Below, in pieces: positions 13,012-14,206 of a DNA stretch of 14,206 bases. The stretch's first letter is position 1; each line of letters opens with the position of its first letter. Both the position numbers and the translations under genes were made by a program. Below the pieces are notes generated by a model. The model made no database searches, was not told the DNA's origin, and worked only from the letters and a program-made list of their open reading frames with translations. This stretch comes from Candidatus Avoscillospira stercoripullorum (GTDB lineage Bacteria > Bacillota > Clostridia > Oscillospirales > Oscillospiraceae): assembly GCA_018712905.1 (NCBI GenBank), contig DVGD01000288.1, positions 1 through 14,206 of the forward strand. Reading direction: 5' to 3'.

Positions 13012-13641
13012 ATGGGTACTGTACACATTCTGGATCACCCGCTGCTGCAGCACAAGCTGTCCATTCTCCGCAACAAGGATACCGGCGTGAAGGAATTCCG
13101 GGAAATTGTCGGGGAAATTGCAGCCCTTATGTGCTATGAGGCAACCCGCAATCTGCCCACCGAGGAGCGCGAGGTGGAGACGCCCATCGCAACCGCCAAG
13201 GTGAAAGTGCTCTCGGGCAAGAAGCTGGCCATCGTGCCCATTCTCCGGGCAGGTCTTGGCATGGTGGACACCATCATCGACCTGGTTCCCTCGGCGAAAG
13301 TCGGCCACATCGGCCTCTTCCGGGATCCTGAGACCCACGAGCCGGTGAAGTATTACTGCAAGATGCCCCCCGATATCTCCGAGCGGCAGGTTTTTGTTGT
13401 TGATCCCATGCTGGCCACCGGCGGCTCCGCGGCCGACGCCATCACCTTTATCAAGGAATATGGCTGCAAGTCCATCACCCTCATGAACATCATCGCCGCC
13501 CCCGAGGGCATCAAAAAGGTGCAGGACACCCATCCCGACGTGGACATTTTCGTTGCCGCCGTGGATCCCTGCCTCAACGACCATGCCTATATCGTCCCCG
13601 GCCTGGGCGACGCCGGCGACCGCATTTTCGGCACGAAATAA
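13012..13641 (+). CDS. upp: Upp, uracil phosphoribosyltransferase
   Basis: Makes UMP from uracil and PRPP in pyrimidine salvage; cytosolic. The 209 residues are exactly typical. It opens VHILDHPLLQHKLSILRNKD. VPILRAGLGMVD (75-86) and the PRPP-binding motif VVDPMLATGGSA (129-140) are intact, and the C-terminus PGLGDAGDRIFGTK is the family's uracil-binding end. The ribosome site AAAGAGG (12997-13003) lies eight bases before the ATG, overlapping the end of tsaB, so it is probably cotranscribed with tsaE-tsaB. A convergent terminator follows. Confidence 0.97.
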   Translation: MGTVHILDHPLLQHKLSILRNKDTGVKEFREIVGEIAALMCYEATRNLPTEEREVETPIATAKVKVLSGKKLAIVPILRAGLGMVDTIIDLVPSAKVGHIGLFRDPETHEPVKYYCKMPPDISERQVFVVDPMLATGGSAADAITFIKEYGCKSITLMNIIAAPEGIKKVQDTHPDVDIFVAAVDPCLNDHAYIVPGLGDAGDRIFGTK

Positions 13642-13655
13642 AGCCTTTCGGCGTG

Positions 13656-13788
13656 AAAAAACCGCACCCAAATAGAGCGTTGAAATAAGAAAGCACCTTG
13701 TAGGGGCGCATAGTATGCGCCCGCGGGCGGCTAATAGCCGCCCCAACGGGGTATTCTTGCAAAATCGCTCTAAACGGGTGCGGTTTTC
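13656..13788. terminator. Bidirectional terminator stem between upp and the histidine kinase gene
   Basis: Outer arms AAAACCGCACCC (13658-13669) and GGGTGCGGTTTT (13776-13787) are exact 12-base inverted repeats, with a second paired block AGAGCG (13674-13679) and CGCTCT (13766-13771). T runs follow on both strands, TTTT on plus and TTTTTT on minus. The loop is unusually long at over 80 bases because it contains a repeat element. Confidence 0.72.
13699..13752. repeat. GC-rich double-hairpin repeat in the terminator loop
   Basis: Two perfect 7-bp hairpins lie in tandem. GGGCGCA/TGCGCCC (13704-13722) has loop TAGTA, and GGGCGGC/GCCGCCC (13725-13743) has loop TAATA; two bases separate them. The run begins TGTAGGGGCG and closes with GCCCC followed by AACGGGGTA. 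It resembles the short intergenic GTAGGGGCG...CGCCC palindromes I recall as widespread in Clostridia. There is no second copy in this window, so dispersal is not shown here. Confidence 0.6.
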
Positions 13789-13792
13789 TATA

Positions 13793-14206
13793 TTATGGGA
13801 AGGCAAGCCGGATTTCCAGACTGCCGTCCTCATAGGCAGCGGAGATCCTTCCGCCCATCCGCTCGGTGAGCGCCTTGGCGATGGAAAGCCCTAAACCAGT
13901 GCTGCTCTGCGCCGATTCCACTGTATAATACCGGTCAAAGAGGCGGCCGACGGCGATGGGCGTCAAATGCTGCGCGGCATTGCGGAAGGTGATGACGCCC
14001 TCCTCGGTCATGGTCACGGAGAGGTCGCCGTCGCTATACTTCAAGGCGTTGGAGAGAATATTGTGGAGGATCCGTGAAAGCGCCTCGGGATCCAGGGTGC
14101 GCCTCACCGGCCGGTCTGGGAGCGATAGCGCAGGCGTGATTCCGCGCTGGTGCAGCGCGCCATAGCAGGAGAGAAGCGCCTCCTCCAGCGCGGCGCGAAG
14201 CTCCAG
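13793..14206 (-). CDS. Sensor histidine kinase (partial, C-terminal ATPase domain)
   Basis: The visible 137 residues are the HATPase_c catalytic domain: the N box is in ILHNILSNALKYSDG, a G1-like region follows at VITFRNAAQHL, an F-box-like segment at LFDRYYTVES, and the G2 box at STGLGLSIAKALTERMGG. The stop is at 13793. The frame is open to the right edge of the window, so the sensor, HAMP and His-phosphorylation parts lie outside. It ends 5 bases past the shared terminator stem. Signal and partner response regulator cannot be identified here. Confidence 0.9.
   Translation of the reverse strand: MELRAALEEALLSCYGALHQRGITPALSLPDRPVRRTLDPEALSRILHNILSNALKYSDGDLSVTMTEEGVITFRNAAQHLTPIAVGRLFDRYYTVESAQSSTGLGLSIAKALTERMGGRISAAYEDGSLEIRLAFP

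Noticed and set aside
13699..13752. Double hairpin considered as a CRISPR repeat or riboswitch
   Set aside because: There is a single unit without spacers, and it lies 3' of upp inside a terminator loop, which suits neither.
12934..13833. 299-codon minus-strand frame opposite upp and the terminator
   Set aside because: It runs antisense through intact upp and then through the palindromic repeat, so it is not a plausible gene.

Overview
This window is compact, GC-rich Gram-positive-type chromosome. I judge it to come from a Clostridia-class Firmicute, plausibly Oscillospirales-like, because of the short-form HisG with a HisZ partner, the TrpR-like YerC/YecD protein heading the his operon, strong GGAGG ribosome sites, and TTGACA/TATAAT promoters. 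The lineage is an inference. I found no tRNA, CRISPR array, prophage or intact insertion sequence.

Left block (1-6202, minus strand). A histidine biosynthesis operon reads right to left: yerC/yecD-like regulator, hisZ, hisG, hisD, hisC, hisB, hisH, hisA (cut by the window edge; hisF and hisI would be expected beyond it). Almost every junction is a 4-8 base overlap, so translation is probably coupled. The promoter leaves only about 30 bases of leader, which is too short for a T-box or leader-peptide attenuator. Control more likely lies with the TrpR-like first gene. Upstream on the same strand is rnpB (RNase P RNA) with its own promoter and hairpin terminator.

Middle block (6599-9255, plus strand). 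A promoter back to back with that of rnpB drives murD, ispD and ispF, each overlapping the next by 4 bases. The block links peptidoglycan precursor synthesis with two steps of the MEP isoprenoid pathway.

Accessory block (9287-11802). A MarR-type regulator has a consensus promoter and a perfect inverted-repeat operator. It is followed by two gene ruins: the C-terminal stub of what looks like a cytidylate-kinase-like protein (plus strand), and an ABC-exporter membrane domain with a nonsense codon, a frameshift and no ATPase domain (minus strand). A 16-bp-stem convergent terminator separates the ruins. The ABC ruin lies 13 bases downstream of a Dam-family adenine methyltransferase gene that has no restriction partner in view.

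Right block (11818-14206). tsaE and tsaB (tRNA t6A modification) are followed at 4 bases by upp (uracil salvage). A convergent terminator, whose loop carries a GC-rich double-hairpin repeat, separates upp from the C-terminal part of a sensor histidine kinase on the minus strand.

The most useful second looks are the decayed MarR/kinase-like/ABC locus, the repeat lodged in the terminator loop, the GATC sites placed inside two promoter regions beside a Dam-like methylase, the rnpB-murD back-to-back promoters, and a changed PLP-site motif in HisC. I did not see a clearly new multi-gene system.
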